Part shown: piece after piece, positions 50,508-58,801 of the stretch | Layout of the letters: every line of letters begins with the position of its first letter | How positions within the stretch are numbered: position 1 is the first letter of the stretch | Assembly: GCF_009862265.1 (NCBI RefSeq) | Contig: NZ_WWGX01000056.1 | Coordinates: 1-59,011, forward strand | Source of the DNA: Streptomyces sp. SID8352 | Lineage (GTDB): Bacteria > Actinomycetota > Actinomycetes > Streptomycetales > Streptomycetaceae | Reading direction: 5' to 3' | Length of the DNA: 59,011 nucleotides | Translations under genes and position numbers: made by a program | The notes under the pieces: model-generated | Database searches by the model: none | What the model was told of the DNA's origin: nothing | Seen by the model: the letters and a program-made list of their open reading frames with translations, nothing else

Positions 50508-51381
50508 AGGAGGCGGCGGGCCCGCCGCCAGGGCCACCCGGCTCACCCGGGGCGGCCGGGGCGGCCGGGCCGCCGGAGGCCGCGGTGCCGCCCGGGTCAC
50601 CGGGGCCGCCGGAGGCCGCGCCCCCGGTCGCGCTCCAGTGGTACAGCGCCATGGCCACGCTGGTCGCCAGGTTGTAGCTGGAGACCTGGGGGCGCATCGG
50701 CAGCGCCACCAGACGGTCGGCCCGCGCGCGCAGCTCCGGCGAGAGCCCGCTGCGCTCGGAGCCGAAGGCGAGCAGCGCGTCGTCCGGCAGCCTCGTCCCG
50801 CGGATGTCCTCGCCCTCCGGATCGAGGGCGAACACCGGGCCGGGCGGCATCTCGGCCACGCTCAGCCGTTCCACGGCGGTCGCGAAGTGCAGGCCCGCCC
50901 CGCCCCGCACCACGGTGGGGTGCCAGGGGTCGAGCGTGCCCGTGGTGACGACCCCCGTCGCCCCGAAACCGGCGGCCAACCGCACCACCGCCCCGGCGTT
51001 GCCGAGGTTGCGCGGCTGGTCGAGGACGACGACGGGCGCGGTGCGGGGCAGCCGCGAGAGCGCCCGCAGCCGGTCCTCCCGCGCCGGGCGCACCGCCAGC
51101 GCGGCCACGGCGGTGGGGTGCGGACGCGGCACCAGCGAGGCGTACGCCGCGGCGGACACCGGCGTCAGCAGCGCCGCCAGGGCGTCCCGTACGTCGGGAG
51201 CCAGCTCGGCGGCGAGTTCCAGGGCGCCCGCGCGGTCGGCGGCGACCGCCACCGGTACCTCGGCGCCGAACCGCAGCGCGTGCTTCACGGCGTGGAAGCC
51301 GTCCAGCAGCAAGGCCGTCCCGGCGTGCGCGCGCCAGCGGGCCAGGGCGTCGGACGGGCTGTCGGCTCCGGCGTCGGTCAT
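50506..51381 (-). CDS. SpoU/TrmH family RNA 2'-O-methyltransferase
   Basis: This is a 291-residue SPOUT enzyme. Motif 1 is DQPRNLGNAGAVVRLAAGFG (~127), motif 2 is LLAFGSERSGLS (~205), and motif 3 is LPMRPQVSSYNLATSVAMALYHW (~230), the knot that binds S-adenosylmethionine. Asn and Arg of motif 1 are conserved. The last ~45 residues are Gly/Pro/Ala repeats beyond the fold. Target rRNA or tRNA position is unknown. The ATG overlaps the stop of the HTTM gene (ATGA), so it is the last gene of a three-gene coupled operon; no ribosome-binding site of its own is evident. Confidence 0.88.
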   Translation of the reverse strand: MTDAGADSPSDALARWRAHAGTALLLDGFHAVKHALRFGAEVPVAVAADRAGALELAAELAPDVRDALAALLTPVSAAAYASLVPRPHPTAVAALAVRPAREDRLRALSRLPRTAPVVVLDQPRNLGNAGAVVRLAAGFGATGVVTTGTLDPWHPTVVRGGAGLHFATAVERLSVAEMPPGPVFALDPEGEDIRGTRLPDDALLAFGSERSGLSPELRARADRLVALPMRPQVSSYNLATSVAMALYHWSATGGAASGGPGDPGGTAASGGPAAPAAPGEPGGPGGGPAAS

Positions 51382-52766
51382 GCGGGGAAGCCTACGCGGG
51401 GCGGCCCGCCGTCCTCCTCGGCCCGGCCCCGGGGCGCGGGCACCGCCGGGCGCCCGCCGGCTCCGTACGGGCGCCCGCCCGTTCCGTCCCGGTCCCCGCC
51501 GGTCCCGTCCGGGTGTCCGGGCGGGGCCTGCTCCGGGGCTCCGTGTCCTCCGGGGTGCCGGGACGGACCGCCGTCCGGAGCGCCGTCCCCGCCCGGGTCC
51601 CCGTCCCGGGCACGGGGGCCGCGCCGCCCGGCGAGCCGGTCCCGGGCGCGGGCCGCCCACGCGCCCAGGCGGCGCAGGAAGGAGGTCGGCAGGAAGACGG
51701 CGTCGGCGGCGATCATCGCCAGCGAGAAGAAGGGCAGCCCCAGCATCACGGCGATCGCCGCGTGCTCGGCGATCATCGCGGCCAGCAGCACGTTCTTGAG
51801 CCGCCGGTTGAACAGCGTGAACGGGAAGGCGACCTGGACCGCGACCGTCCCGTAGGTCATCAGCATGACCATGGTGCCGCTGGCCGCCAGCGCCTCGGAG
51901 AGCGCGGGCCAGGGGGAGAAGTACTGGAGTTGCAGCGGATAGTGGACGGCGGTGCCGTCCTGCCAGCGCGAGCCCTGGATCTTGTACCAGCCGGCCGTCG
52001 CGTAGACCAGGCACGCCTCCGCCATGATCACCACGAGACCGGCGTTGTGCAGGATGTTCGCGAGGACGTCGAGGAAGGCCCGCGCCCCGCCGTCGCGCGC
52101 CCGGTGTCCCGCCCACCACCAGAGGGCGGTGCCGACCCACACGGCCCAGAGCAGCACCGGGATCACTCGGTCGCCGTCCATGCCGCCGAGCGGGGACGCC
52201 GCGACCAGCACCGCGCCGAGCACGCCCCACAGCGCGGGCCCGGTCCGGTCCACCGGCCACTCGCCCCGCGCGCGGGCCGCCGCCTCCCGCCGCACCCGGC
52301 GCGCGTCCAGCGACCACACCCGGCCGCAGCGGGTGAGGACCAGGTAGACGCTCATCAGGTGCAGGACGTTGTCGCCGCCGTCCCCCATGAAGATGCTGCG
52401 GTTCTGCAGGGACAGCACGCCCACCATGAAGAGGACGGACAGGGTGCGGGTGCGCCACCCCAGCAGCAGTCCCACCGAGGCCAGGACGGACAGCGCGTAG
52501 ACGGCCTCGAACCAGAACCGCCCGTCCGACCACATCAGCACCGTGAAGGCGCCGTTCTCCGCGATCAGCCGCTGGGCCAGCTCATGGCTCCAGGGTCCGT
52601 CGGGTCCGTACAGCTCGTGCCGGTGGGGGATCTCCCGCAGCAGGAAGAGCAGCCAGGTGAGGCTGAAGCCGATACGGATCACGGCGCTCTGGTGGGGGCC
52701 GAGCGCGGTCCCGGTGACCCGGGCGAGGGCGTACCGGACGGAACGGAGCGGGCGGGCGGGGTTCAT
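51378..52766 (-). CDS. HTTM-domain membrane protein (gamma-carboxylase-like)
   Basis: This is a 462-residue integral membrane protein. About eight to nine hydrophobic segments lie between residues 28 and 370, with HTTM-family stretches RIGFSLTWLLFLLREIPHRHELYGPDGPW, GDGGDNVLHLMSVYLVLTRCG and YATAGWYKIQGSRWQDGTAVHYPLQL. The last one is the signature shared with vitamin-K-dependent gamma-carboxylase-like proteins. The final ~85 residues are Gly/Pro/Asp repeats. It overlaps DUF5819 upstream and the SpoU gene downstream by four bases each. The start ATG at 52766 is chosen for that overlap; an upstream GTG would extend it into the DUF5819 end. Activity is unknown. Confidence 0.87.
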   Translation of the reverse strand: MNPARPLRSVRYALARVTGTALGPHQSAVIRIGFSLTWLLFLLREIPHRHELYGPDGPWSHELAQRLIAENGAFTVLMWSDGRFWFEAVYALSVLASVGLLLGWRTRTLSVLFMVGVLSLQNRSIFMGDGGDNVLHLMSVYLVLTRCGRVWSLDARRVRREAAARARGEWPVDRTGPALWGVLGAVLVAASPLGGMDGDRVIPVLLWAVWVGTALWWWAGHRARDGGARAFLDVLANILHNAGLVVIMAEACLVYATAGWYKIQGSRWQDGTAVHYPLQLQYFSPWPALSEALAASGTMVMLMTYGTVAVQVAFPFTLFNRRLKNVLLAAMIAEHAAIAVMLGLPFFSLAMIAADAVFLPTSFLRRLGAWAARARDRLAGRRGPRARDGDPGGDGAPDGGPSRHPGGHGAPEQAPPGHPDGTGGDRDGTGGRPYGAGGRPAVPAPRGRAEEDGGPPRVGFPA

Positions 52767-54199
52767 CCGGTGACGTCCCCCTCCGCCTCGCCCACCGGCA
52801 CCGGCCACCAGGGCAGTTGCCGGTGCAGGGGCTGGCCTGAGACCTTCTCGCCGCTCCAGGTGGGCGGCGGCACGGCGGTGGTGCGGGACCGGAACTGGAT
52901 CCGGGTGAGGGCACCACCGGGTCCCGCCGCGTTCTCGCGCCCCAGCCGCAGCACGGCGATGCGGCGCAGATAGCCCTCGGAGAGGGCGCCCCGCGGCCCG
53001 GTCGGGCGATCGCCGGAGTCATGGGTGGCGACGAAGAAGTCCCAGGCGCGGCGGAGTTCGTTCTGCTGGGTGTGGCTGGGCAGCGGGTTGCCCCTGATGG
53101 CCGCGCCGTCCTGGGCGGACAGGTCGTACCAGCCGGTGGTCCGGACGCCGCCGTCGGCGGTCTCGACCTCGGCGCGGACCTGGACGGAGATGTTCTGCTG
53201 GAGCGGATTGGGCGCGAAGAGCTGCCAGTTCTGCTCGAACTCCGGGTAGATCCACTCACCGACCAGCGAACCGTGCTGCTTGCTCAGCGTGTTGGCGGGA
53301 GCGACGTGCAGGAAGACCAGCCCCAGATGGACGCAGACGCCGACCGCGACGGCCACGAGCGCGACGAGGGCCCCGGCGCGGTACGCCGGGGGGAGCCCGG
53401 CTAGACCGGGACCGGGGGCGAGGTCGGGGGCGTGGTCCGGGCCGGGGCCGGGGTCCGGGCCGGGGCCGGGGTCGGGGTCCGGGCCGGGGTCGTTGGCGGT
53501 ACCGGGGCCCGGACCGTGGGCGGGGATGGGGCCCTGGTCGGAGCCGGACGCGGGGTCCGGGGCCGCCCCGGACGCGGAGCCGCGACGGAGGTCGGGTGAG
53601 GGGCCGGGCGCCCGAACGGGACCGGCCCCGGGGACCGGTGCCGGAACGGGACCGGGGTTGAGTGCCGCCGCGGGACCGGGACCGGAGGCCGGGTCGGCCT
53701 CGGCCCGGAGCGGCCCACGGGTACGGGCACCGCCGTCGGCGGCCTTCCCGCCGGTGGTGGACGCGTCACCGGCGGGGACGGTGCCGGTGGCCTCCGGGAC
53801 AGCGGACGCGGGGTCGACAGGCGCGGGGCCAGCGGACGCGGGGCCAGCGGACGCGGGGCCGGTGGACGCGATGCCGGTCGCCTCCCCTCCGGCAGGCACA
53901 GGGCCGACAGGCGCGGGGCCGGCGGGCGCGGGGCCGGGCCGCTCATCCGTGGACGCGGAGTCGGCGGGCTCCCCGCCGGCCGCCCCGGAACCGGCGGTCA
54001 CGGCGTCGGGGGACGCGGCGCCGGGGGTCCCGTGCCGTTCCTCCCGGGTGACCGGGCCCGTGTCCTGCGCGTCCAATTCCGCCCCGTTCCAGGCCGTGCG
54101 TTCCCCGCCCCGGCTCGCCGCGGCGCTCGAACGGGAACGGTACTCAGGACCGGCCCCCCGCACAGCCCCCGGCGAACCGCCGGGGGCGGCCGTCACCAC
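52763..54199 (-). CDS. DUF5819 protein with a long disordered N-terminus
   Basis: This is about 478 residues if the GTG at 54199 is the start, which is uncertain because the N-terminal ~275 residues are Pro/Ala/Gly-rich repeats (PASAGPASAG, DPGPDPDPGPGPDPG) and no ribosome-binding site is clear. A single membrane helix (~283-305, ALVALVAVAVGVCVHLGLVFL) leads into an extracytoplasmic DUF5819 domain (~310-470) with EWIYPEFEQNWQLFAPNPLQQNISVQVRAEV and GWYDLSAQDGAAIRGNPLPSHTQQNELRRAWDFF. DUF5819 and HTTM genes are neighbours here and overlap, so the two probably act together in the membrane. Function unknown. Confidence 0.8.
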   Translation of the reverse strand: MVTAAPGGSPGAVRGAGPEYRSRSSAAASRGGERTAWNGAELDAQDTGPVTREERHGTPGAASPDAVTAGSGAAGGEPADSASTDERPGPAPAGPAPVGPVPAGGEATGIASTGPASAGPASAGPAPVDPASAVPEATGTVPAGDASTTGGKAADGGARTRGPLRAEADPASGPGPAAALNPGPVPAPVPGAGPVRAPGPSPDLRRGSASGAAPDPASGSDQGPIPAHGPGPGTANDPGPDPDPGPGPDPGPGPDHAPDLAPGPGLAGLPPAYRAGALVALVAVAVGVCVHLGLVFLHVAPANTLSKQHGSLVGEWIYPEFEQNWQLFAPNPLQQNISVQVRAEVETADGGVRTTGWYDLSAQDGAAIRGNPLPSHTQQNELRRAWDFFVATHDSGDRPTGPRGALSEGYLRRIAVLRLGRENAAGPGGALTRIQFRSRTTAVPPPTWSGEKVSGQPLHRQLPWWPVPVGEAEGDVTG

Positions 54200-54399
54200 A
54201 TCGTCATCACGCGGCGGGGCCGGGGAGACGGCACCCGGAGGGCCCGGGAGCGCGCCCCGCGGGGGCGCACCGCTCGACGGCGCACCCCTCGAAGGGGAGT
54301 GCCCGGCCGTCGGACGTGCCCGGCCCCCGGGAGACGGCGGCGGGCCACCGCAGACGGCCGCGGGTCACCGGAGGCGGGGTCACCGGGGACGGCGGACGG

Positions 54400-54747
54400 T
54401 CACAGCACCAGACCCGGCTGCCCCTGCTCGTCCACCACCGGGCGCCCGGCGGCGGCCCACACCTGCATGCCGCCGTCGACGTTCACCGCGTCGATGCCCT
54501 GCTGGCCCAGGTACATGGTGACCTGGGCCGAGCGCCCGCCGGAGCGGCAGATCACATGGACCCGGCCGTCCTGCGGCGCGGCATCGGTCAGCTCGCCGTA
54601 CCGGGCCACGAAGTCGCTCAGGGGGATGTGCAGCGCCCCGGCGGCGTGGCCCGCCCGCCATTCGTCGTCCTCGCGGACGTCCAGCAGGAAGTCGTCGTCC
54701 TTGAGGTCCGTGACCTCGATCGTGGGCACTCCGGCTCCGAAATTCAT
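54400..54747 (-). CDS. Rhodanese-like domain protein
   Basis: This is a 115-residue single rhodanese domain. LLDVREDDEWRAGHAAGALHIPLSDF is the characteristic DVRE/CH2A stretch (~22-47), and the active-site loop VICRSGGRSAQV has the persulfide Cys (~67) followed by RSGGRS, a thiosulfate-type loop. It could move sulfur or detoxify it; no partner gene is adjacent. A -10-like TAGCGT lies eight bases before the ATG and there is no ribosome-binding site, so translation is probably leaderless. It lies 31 bp from the upstream J-domain gene. Confidence 0.87.
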   Translation of the reverse strand: MNFGAGVPTIEVTDLKDDDFLLDVREDDEWRAGHAAGALHIPLSDFVARYGELTDAAPQDGRVHVICRSGGRSAQVTMYLGQQGIDAVNVDGGMQVWAAAGRPVVDEQGQPGLVL

Positions 54748-54778
54748 GTCCCCGACGCTACCGGAGCCACCGGCCCGC

Positions 54779-55588
54779 TCAGTCCTGTTCGAGGAGCCCC
54801 GCCAGCTCCGCCTCGCGCTCGCGCACCTGGGCGGCCAGCTGCTCGCCGATCTCCTCCAGCAGCCGGTCCGGGTCGTCCGGGGCCAGCCGCAGCATCGCGC
54901 CGATCGCGCTGTCCTCCAGTTCCCTGGCCAGCAGCGTCAGCATCTCCTTGCGCCGGTCCAGCCATTCGAGGCGGAGGTACAGCTCCTCGGCGGGGCCGGG
55001 CCGCCGCTCGGGGGCCGGTCCGGCGGCCCACTCCTCGGACAGTTCCCTCAGCGCGGCCTCGTCGCCGCGGGCGTAGGCGGCGTTGACGCGGGTGATGAAC
55101 TCCTCGCGGCGGCCCCGCTCGTCCTCCTCCTGCGCCAGGTCGGGGTGGGCCTTGCGGGCCAGCTCGCGGTAGAGGCGGCGGGCCTCCTCGCCGGGCCGCA
55201 CCCGCTGCGGGGGCCGCACCTCGCGGCCGGTGAGCATCGAGGCGGCCTCCGGGAACAGCCCGTCGCCGTCCATCCAGCCGTGCAGCAGTTCCTCGACCCC
55301 CGGGATCGGCATCAGCCGGGCGCGCGCCTCGTCTGCCAGCCGCCGGTCCCCGGCGTCGCCGGTGCGGGCGGCCCGCGCCTCCAGGATGCGCGCCTCCAGC
55401 TCCTCCAGGCGCGTGTACACCGGGCCGAGCCGCTGTTCGTGCAGGCGCGAGAAGTTCTCGACCTCCACCCGGAAGGTCTCCACCGCGATCTCGTACTCGA
55501 TGAGTGCCTGCTCGGCGGCCCGTACGGCACGCTCCAGCCGCTCCTCGGGACGCGCCGCGCCGCCCTGCTCAGCTTCGGGGGTCGTCAC
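54779..55588 (-). CDS. J-domain (DnaJ-like) protein with coiled coil
   Basis: This is a 269-residue protein. Residues ~15-90 are a long charged helix, probably a coiled coil (ERAVRAAEQALIEYEIAVETF...RLEELEARILEARAA). A J domain follows at ~130-190 with the HPD tripeptide in RELARKAHPDLAQEE, so it can stimulate an Hsp70. A second helical region ends the protein (DRRKEMLTLLARELEDSAIG...EREAELAGLLEQD). The GTG start at 55588 is preferred over earlier in-frame starts that would add >100 residues of non-conserved Arg/Pro. A -10-like TACGCT six bases upstream suggests a leaderless mRNA. No dnaK nearby. Confidence 0.82.
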   Translation of the reverse strand: MTTPEAEQGGAARPEERLERAVRAAEQALIEYEIAVETFRVEVENFSRLHEQRLGPVYTRLEELEARILEARAARTGDAGDRRLADEARARLMPIPGVEELLHGWMDGDGLFPEAASMLTGREVRPPQRVRPGEEARRLYRELARKAHPDLAQEEDERGRREEFITRVNAAYARGDEAALRELSEEWAAGPAPERRPGPAEELYLRLEWLDRRKEMLTLLARELEDSAIGAMLRLAPDDPDRLLEEIGEQLAAQVREREAELAGLLEQD

Positions 55589-55687
55589 CCGACCAGCGTA
55601 GGGCACGCGCCGCACGCCCACGCCCCGTGACGGAGGCGGCCGTTCCGCCCCCCGGGGCACCCGGACCGGCCCCACCCGCCCGGCACA

Positions 55688-55882
55688 GCAGGGCGACGGG
55701 CTGCCGCGCGCTAAACGGCAGGGGGCCGGACCCCGCCGGCCCGGCGCCGGGCACCGGAACCGCTCCGCCCCCGGGTCACCGCGGAACCCGAGCCGCCGGG
55801 TGCGGAACGGGCTGCCGGGGAGCCGGACCGCCATGCGCGCGGAGCGGCAGGGCGACGGGCCGCCGCGCGCTAAACGGCAGGG
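55688..55882. repeat. 36-bp direct repeats in a gene-free gap
   Basis: A 36-bp block (GCAGGGCGACGGGC, then CGCGCGCTAAACGGCAGGG) occurs at 55688-55723 and 55847-55882 with one base difference; a partial third copy follows at about 55891-55922. The 445-bp interval 55589-56033 shows no supported gene. Confidence 0.75.
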
Positions 55883-56033
55883 CGGCGGAACACCGCGCGC
55901 GGAACGGCAGGACGACAGGCCGCCCGGGGCACCGGACGGCACCGCTCCGGCCCCGGATCACCGCACGGACGCCGCCGGCCGCCCGTCCCCGGCCACCGGG
56001 CCCGCCCTCGCCGCCCCGCGGGCCCCGCCCCCG

Positions 56034-57518
56034 TCACACCCCGGACTCCGCCGCCACCCTCCCCGACCGCACCGCCGCGACCAGATCCGCGTGGTCGGCC
56101 TCCGTGCGGTCGGCGTAGGCCACGGCGAAGGCGGCCACCGCCTCGTCCAGTTCCCCGTTCTTGCCGCAGTACCCGGCGACCAGCCTCGGGTCCGCGCTGT
56201 GCGCGTGGGCGCGGGCCAGCAGGGCGCCCGTCATCCGGCCGTAGTCGTCCAGCTGCCCGGCGGCCAGCGCGGCCGGGTCGACGCTGCCCTTGCGGTTGCG
56301 GAACTGCCGCACCTGGTACGGCAGTCCCGCCACCGTGGTCCAGCCCAGCAGCATGTCGCTGACGACCTGCATGCGCTTCTGCCCCAGCACCACCCGGCGT
56401 CCCTCGTGCCCGGCGGCGGGCACGTCGAACCCGGCGGCGGGCAGGTGCGGCAGCAGCGCCGACGGCCGGGCCTCCTTCACCTGGAGCACCAGCGGCTCCC
56501 CCCGGTGGTCCAGCAGCAGCACCACGTAGGAGCGCGTGCCCACGCTGCCCGTGCCGACGACCCGGAAGGCCACGTCGTGCACCGCGTGTCGGGCCAGCAG
56601 CGGCAGCCGGTCCTCGGACAGCGTCGCGAGGTACGGCTCCAGGGCAGCGGCCACCGCGGCCGCCTCGCCCTCCGGCACCCGGCGCAGCACCGGCGGGGCG
56701 TCCACGAACCGCCGGCCGCCGTCCCCGGTGGCCTCGGTCGACCGGGCGGCGAAGCGCCCGCTGGTGTTGGCCCGGGCCTTCGCGGAGACCCGCTCCAGGG
56801 TGCCGAGGAGATCGTGGGCGTCGGCGTGGGAGACGAGCTCCTCGTCGGCGATGGCGTTCCAGGCGTCCAGCGCGGGCAGCCCGGCCAGCAGCCGCATGGT
56901 GCGCCGGTAGGCGCCCGCCGTGTCCCGGGCCGCCGCGCGGCACTCCTCCTCGCCCGCGCCGGTCTCGCGGCCCGCGAGCACCAGCGAGGTGGCCAGCCGC
57001 TTGAGGTCCCACTCCCAGGGGCCGCGCACCGTCTCGTCGAAGTCGTTCAGGTCGATGACCAGGCCGCCGCGCGCGTCCGCGTAGAGACCGAAGTTGGCCG
57101 CGTGCGCGTCGCCGCAGATCTGGGCGGCGACCCCGGTCACCGGGGTGCGCGCCAGGTCGTACGCCATGAGCCCGGCCGCGCCGCGCAGGAAGGCGAAGGG
57201 AGTGGCCGCCATCCGGCCCACCCGCAGCGGGACCAGCTCGGGCAGCCGCCCCCGGTTGGACTCCTCCACGGACTCGACGGCACCGGGCCGTCCCGCGTCC
57301 GCGTCGAACACGGCGTGCGCCGAGCGGGGCACCCGGGAGCGCAGCGCCCTGCCCTCGGCCTTGGGCGACCCGGTCGCGGGCCACGCCGCGAACCCCGGCA
57401 CCCTCGGCAGCGTCCGCGCCCCCGTCGCCGCCCCGCCCTCCGGCCCCGCGTCCTGCCCCGGACCCGCCCCGGACCCGTCCGTCCCCGCCGTCCCCGCCAC
57501 CGTCGTCGCCCCGCCCAT
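56034..57518 (-). CDS. DUF2252 family protein
   Basis: This is a 494-residue protein. Conserved family stretches are LRVGRMAATPFAFLRGAAGLMAYDLA (~105), QICGDAHAANFGLYA (~140), VIDLNDFDETVRGPWEWDLKRLATSL (~160) and RVVGTGSVGTRSYVVLL (~330). These include a GDAH..N and a D.NDFDE arrangement reminiscent of the kinase-like fold of aminoglycoside phosphotransferases. The first ~55 residues are Gly/Pro/Ala-rich. GGGGAGG five bases before ATG 57518 fixes the start. Function unknown; a phosphotransferase role is inference from the motif pattern. Confidence 0.85.
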   Translation of the reverse strand: MGGATTVAGTAGTDGSGAGPGQDAGPEGGAATGARTLPRVPGFAAWPATGSPKAEGRALRSRVPRSAHAVFDADAGRPGAVESVEESNRGRLPELVPLRVGRMAATPFAFLRGAAGLMAYDLARTPVTGVAAQICGDAHAANFGLYADARGGLVIDLNDFDETVRGPWEWDLKRLATSLVLAGRETGAGEEECRAAARDTAGAYRRTMRLLAGLPALDAWNAIADEELVSHADAHDLLGTLERVSAKARANTSGRFAARSTEATGDGGRRFVDAPPVLRRVPEGEAAAVAAALEPYLATLSEDRLPLLARHAVHDVAFRVVGTGSVGTRSYVVLLLDHRGEPLVLQVKEARPSALLPHLPAAGFDVPAAGHEGRRVVLGQKRMQVVSDMLLGWTTVAGLPYQVRQFRNRKGSVDPAALAAGQLDDYGRMTGALLARAHAHSADPRLVAGYCGKNGELDEAVAAFAVAYADRTEADHADLVAAVRSGRVAAESGV

Positions 57519-57861
57519 CGCGGCCTCCCCATGCCGTGCGGCGCCGGTCAGGTCCGCCGGCGCCGCGCGCCCGACGGTACCGCCGGGAGGGATCACCCGT
57601 ACACGCGCGGGCGCTCCTCCGGGGGCCCGACGGGGGCGCGCATAACGCGGGGCAGGGGGCGAAACAGGGGGTCCCCGGCCGCCCGCGGCCGCCACTACGG
57701 TGACGACCGATCACGACGGGGGCACGTCCGCCGAGCACCGACCACTGCCTGCCCCGCAGCGGCGGACGCGCCCCCTGTCTGTTCCACACTCCGCACTTCG
57801 TGACACACCGTCCCGCCCAGCTTCCCCAGGGACCAATCACCGAGGAGACCGAGGAACCACC
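57519..57861. other. Divergent control region, DUF2252 and dioxygenase genes
   Basis: The 343-bp space contains no gene. CGTCCGCCG (57725-57733) and its complement (57760-57768) could form a leader stem. No certain promoter is recognised. Confidence 0.35.
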
Positions 57862-58704
57862 ATGACCCCCACAACTCCCTCCCCCGACGCGCCCAACGGC
57901 ATCAGCCGCAAGACCCTGCTCCGCGCGGCCGTGGCCGCGGGCGCCGCGGTCCCGCTGCTCGCCACCGGCGGCATAGCCCTCGCCCGGGACGCCGTCCGCT
58001 CCGGCGACGGCCGCACGCTCACCCCCACGCCCTACTGCGGCACCGGCGGCGGCCTCACCCGCGAGCAGATGGAGGGGCCGTACTTCAAGCCCAACTCCCC
58101 GCTGCGCGACAACCTGACCACCGCGGGCAAGCCCGGCACGGCGCTCACCATCAGCGGCTTCGTCTTCGGCCGCAACTGCGTGCCGCTCGCCAACGTGCTG
58201 CTGGACTTCTGGCAGGCGGACAACGGCGGCAACTACGACAACGTCGGCTTCACCTTCCGCGGCCACCAGTTCACCGACGCCAACGGCGCCTACAAGCTGA
58301 CGACCATCGTGCCCGGCCTGTACCCCGGCCGCACCCGGCACATGCACGTCAAGCTCCAGGCCCCCGGCCAGCGGATCCTCACCACCCAGACGTACTTCCC
58401 GGGTGAGCCCCGCAACAGCACGGACACCATCTACGACCCCGCGCTCCTGATGAACGTCCGCACGGTCGGCAGCGGCAAGGAAGCCACCTTCGACTTCGTG
58501 CTGAACGTGGACGGCAAGCCGGGCGGCGGCAGCACCACCCCGACGCCCACCGACCCGCCGACCGGCACCTGGAAGGTCGGCACCGCTTACACCGCGGGCA
58601 ACTCGGTCACGTACAACGGCTCGTCGTACGTCTGCCTCCAGGCCCACACCGCGATCAACGGCTGGGAGCCGCCGAACGTCCCGGCCCTGTGGCGCAAGGC
58701 GTAA
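57862..58704 (+). CDS. Secreted intradiol dioxygenase fused to a carbohydrate-binding module
   Basis: This is a 280-residue secreted enzyme. A twin-arginine-like signal, with SRK instead of SRR before LLRAAVAAGAAVPLL, occupies ~1-42; the lipid-free iron enzyme would be exported folded. The catalytic domain (~60-220) is an intradiol catechol dioxygenase: EGPYFKPNSPLRDNL, LLDFWQADNGGNYDN, and the iron ligands in LYPGRTRHMHVKL (one Tyr, two His). A TPTPTDPP linker precedes a C-terminal ~48-residue CBM5/12-like module (WKVGTAYTAGNSVTYNGSSYVCLQAHTAI...PNVPALWRKA). The same domain order was described for a lignin-binding secreted dioxygenase of Streptomyces sp. SirexAA-E. GAGGAA six bases before ATG 57862 fixes the start. 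Confidence 0.92.
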   Translation: MTPTTPSPDAPNGISRKTLLRAAVAAGAAVPLLATGGIALARDAVRSGDGRTLTPTPYCGTGGGLTREQMEGPYFKPNSPLRDNLTTAGKPGTALTISGFVFGRNCVPLANVLLDFWQADNGGNYDNVGFTFRGHQFTDANGAYKLTTIVPGLYPGRTRHMHVKLQAPGQRILTTQTYFPGEPRNSTDTIYDPALLMNVRTVGSGKEATFDFVLNVDGKPGGGSTTPTPTDPPTGTWKVGTAYTAGNSVTYNGSSYVCLQAHTAINGWEPPNVPALWRKA

Positions 58705-58764
58705 CCACGCGCGCGGCACCCTGCCGAGCCGCCCGGCGGCCCGGCCGGTGGTGACCGGAACCGA

Positions 58765-58801
58765 CGAAACGCCCGACCGGAGTCTCCGGTCGGGCGTTTC
58801 G
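58765..58801 (+). terminator. Terminator after the dioxygenase gene
   Basis: A perfect 16-bp stem (CGAAACGCCCGACCGG with CCGGTCGGGCGTTTCG, loop AGTCT) lies 60 bp after the stop codon. Confidence 0.85.

Noticed and set aside
50506..52533. Single 675-residue protein covering methyltransferase and HTTM region
   Set aside because: Only the last 291 residues have SPOUT motifs; the rest is the HTTM gene read out of frame.
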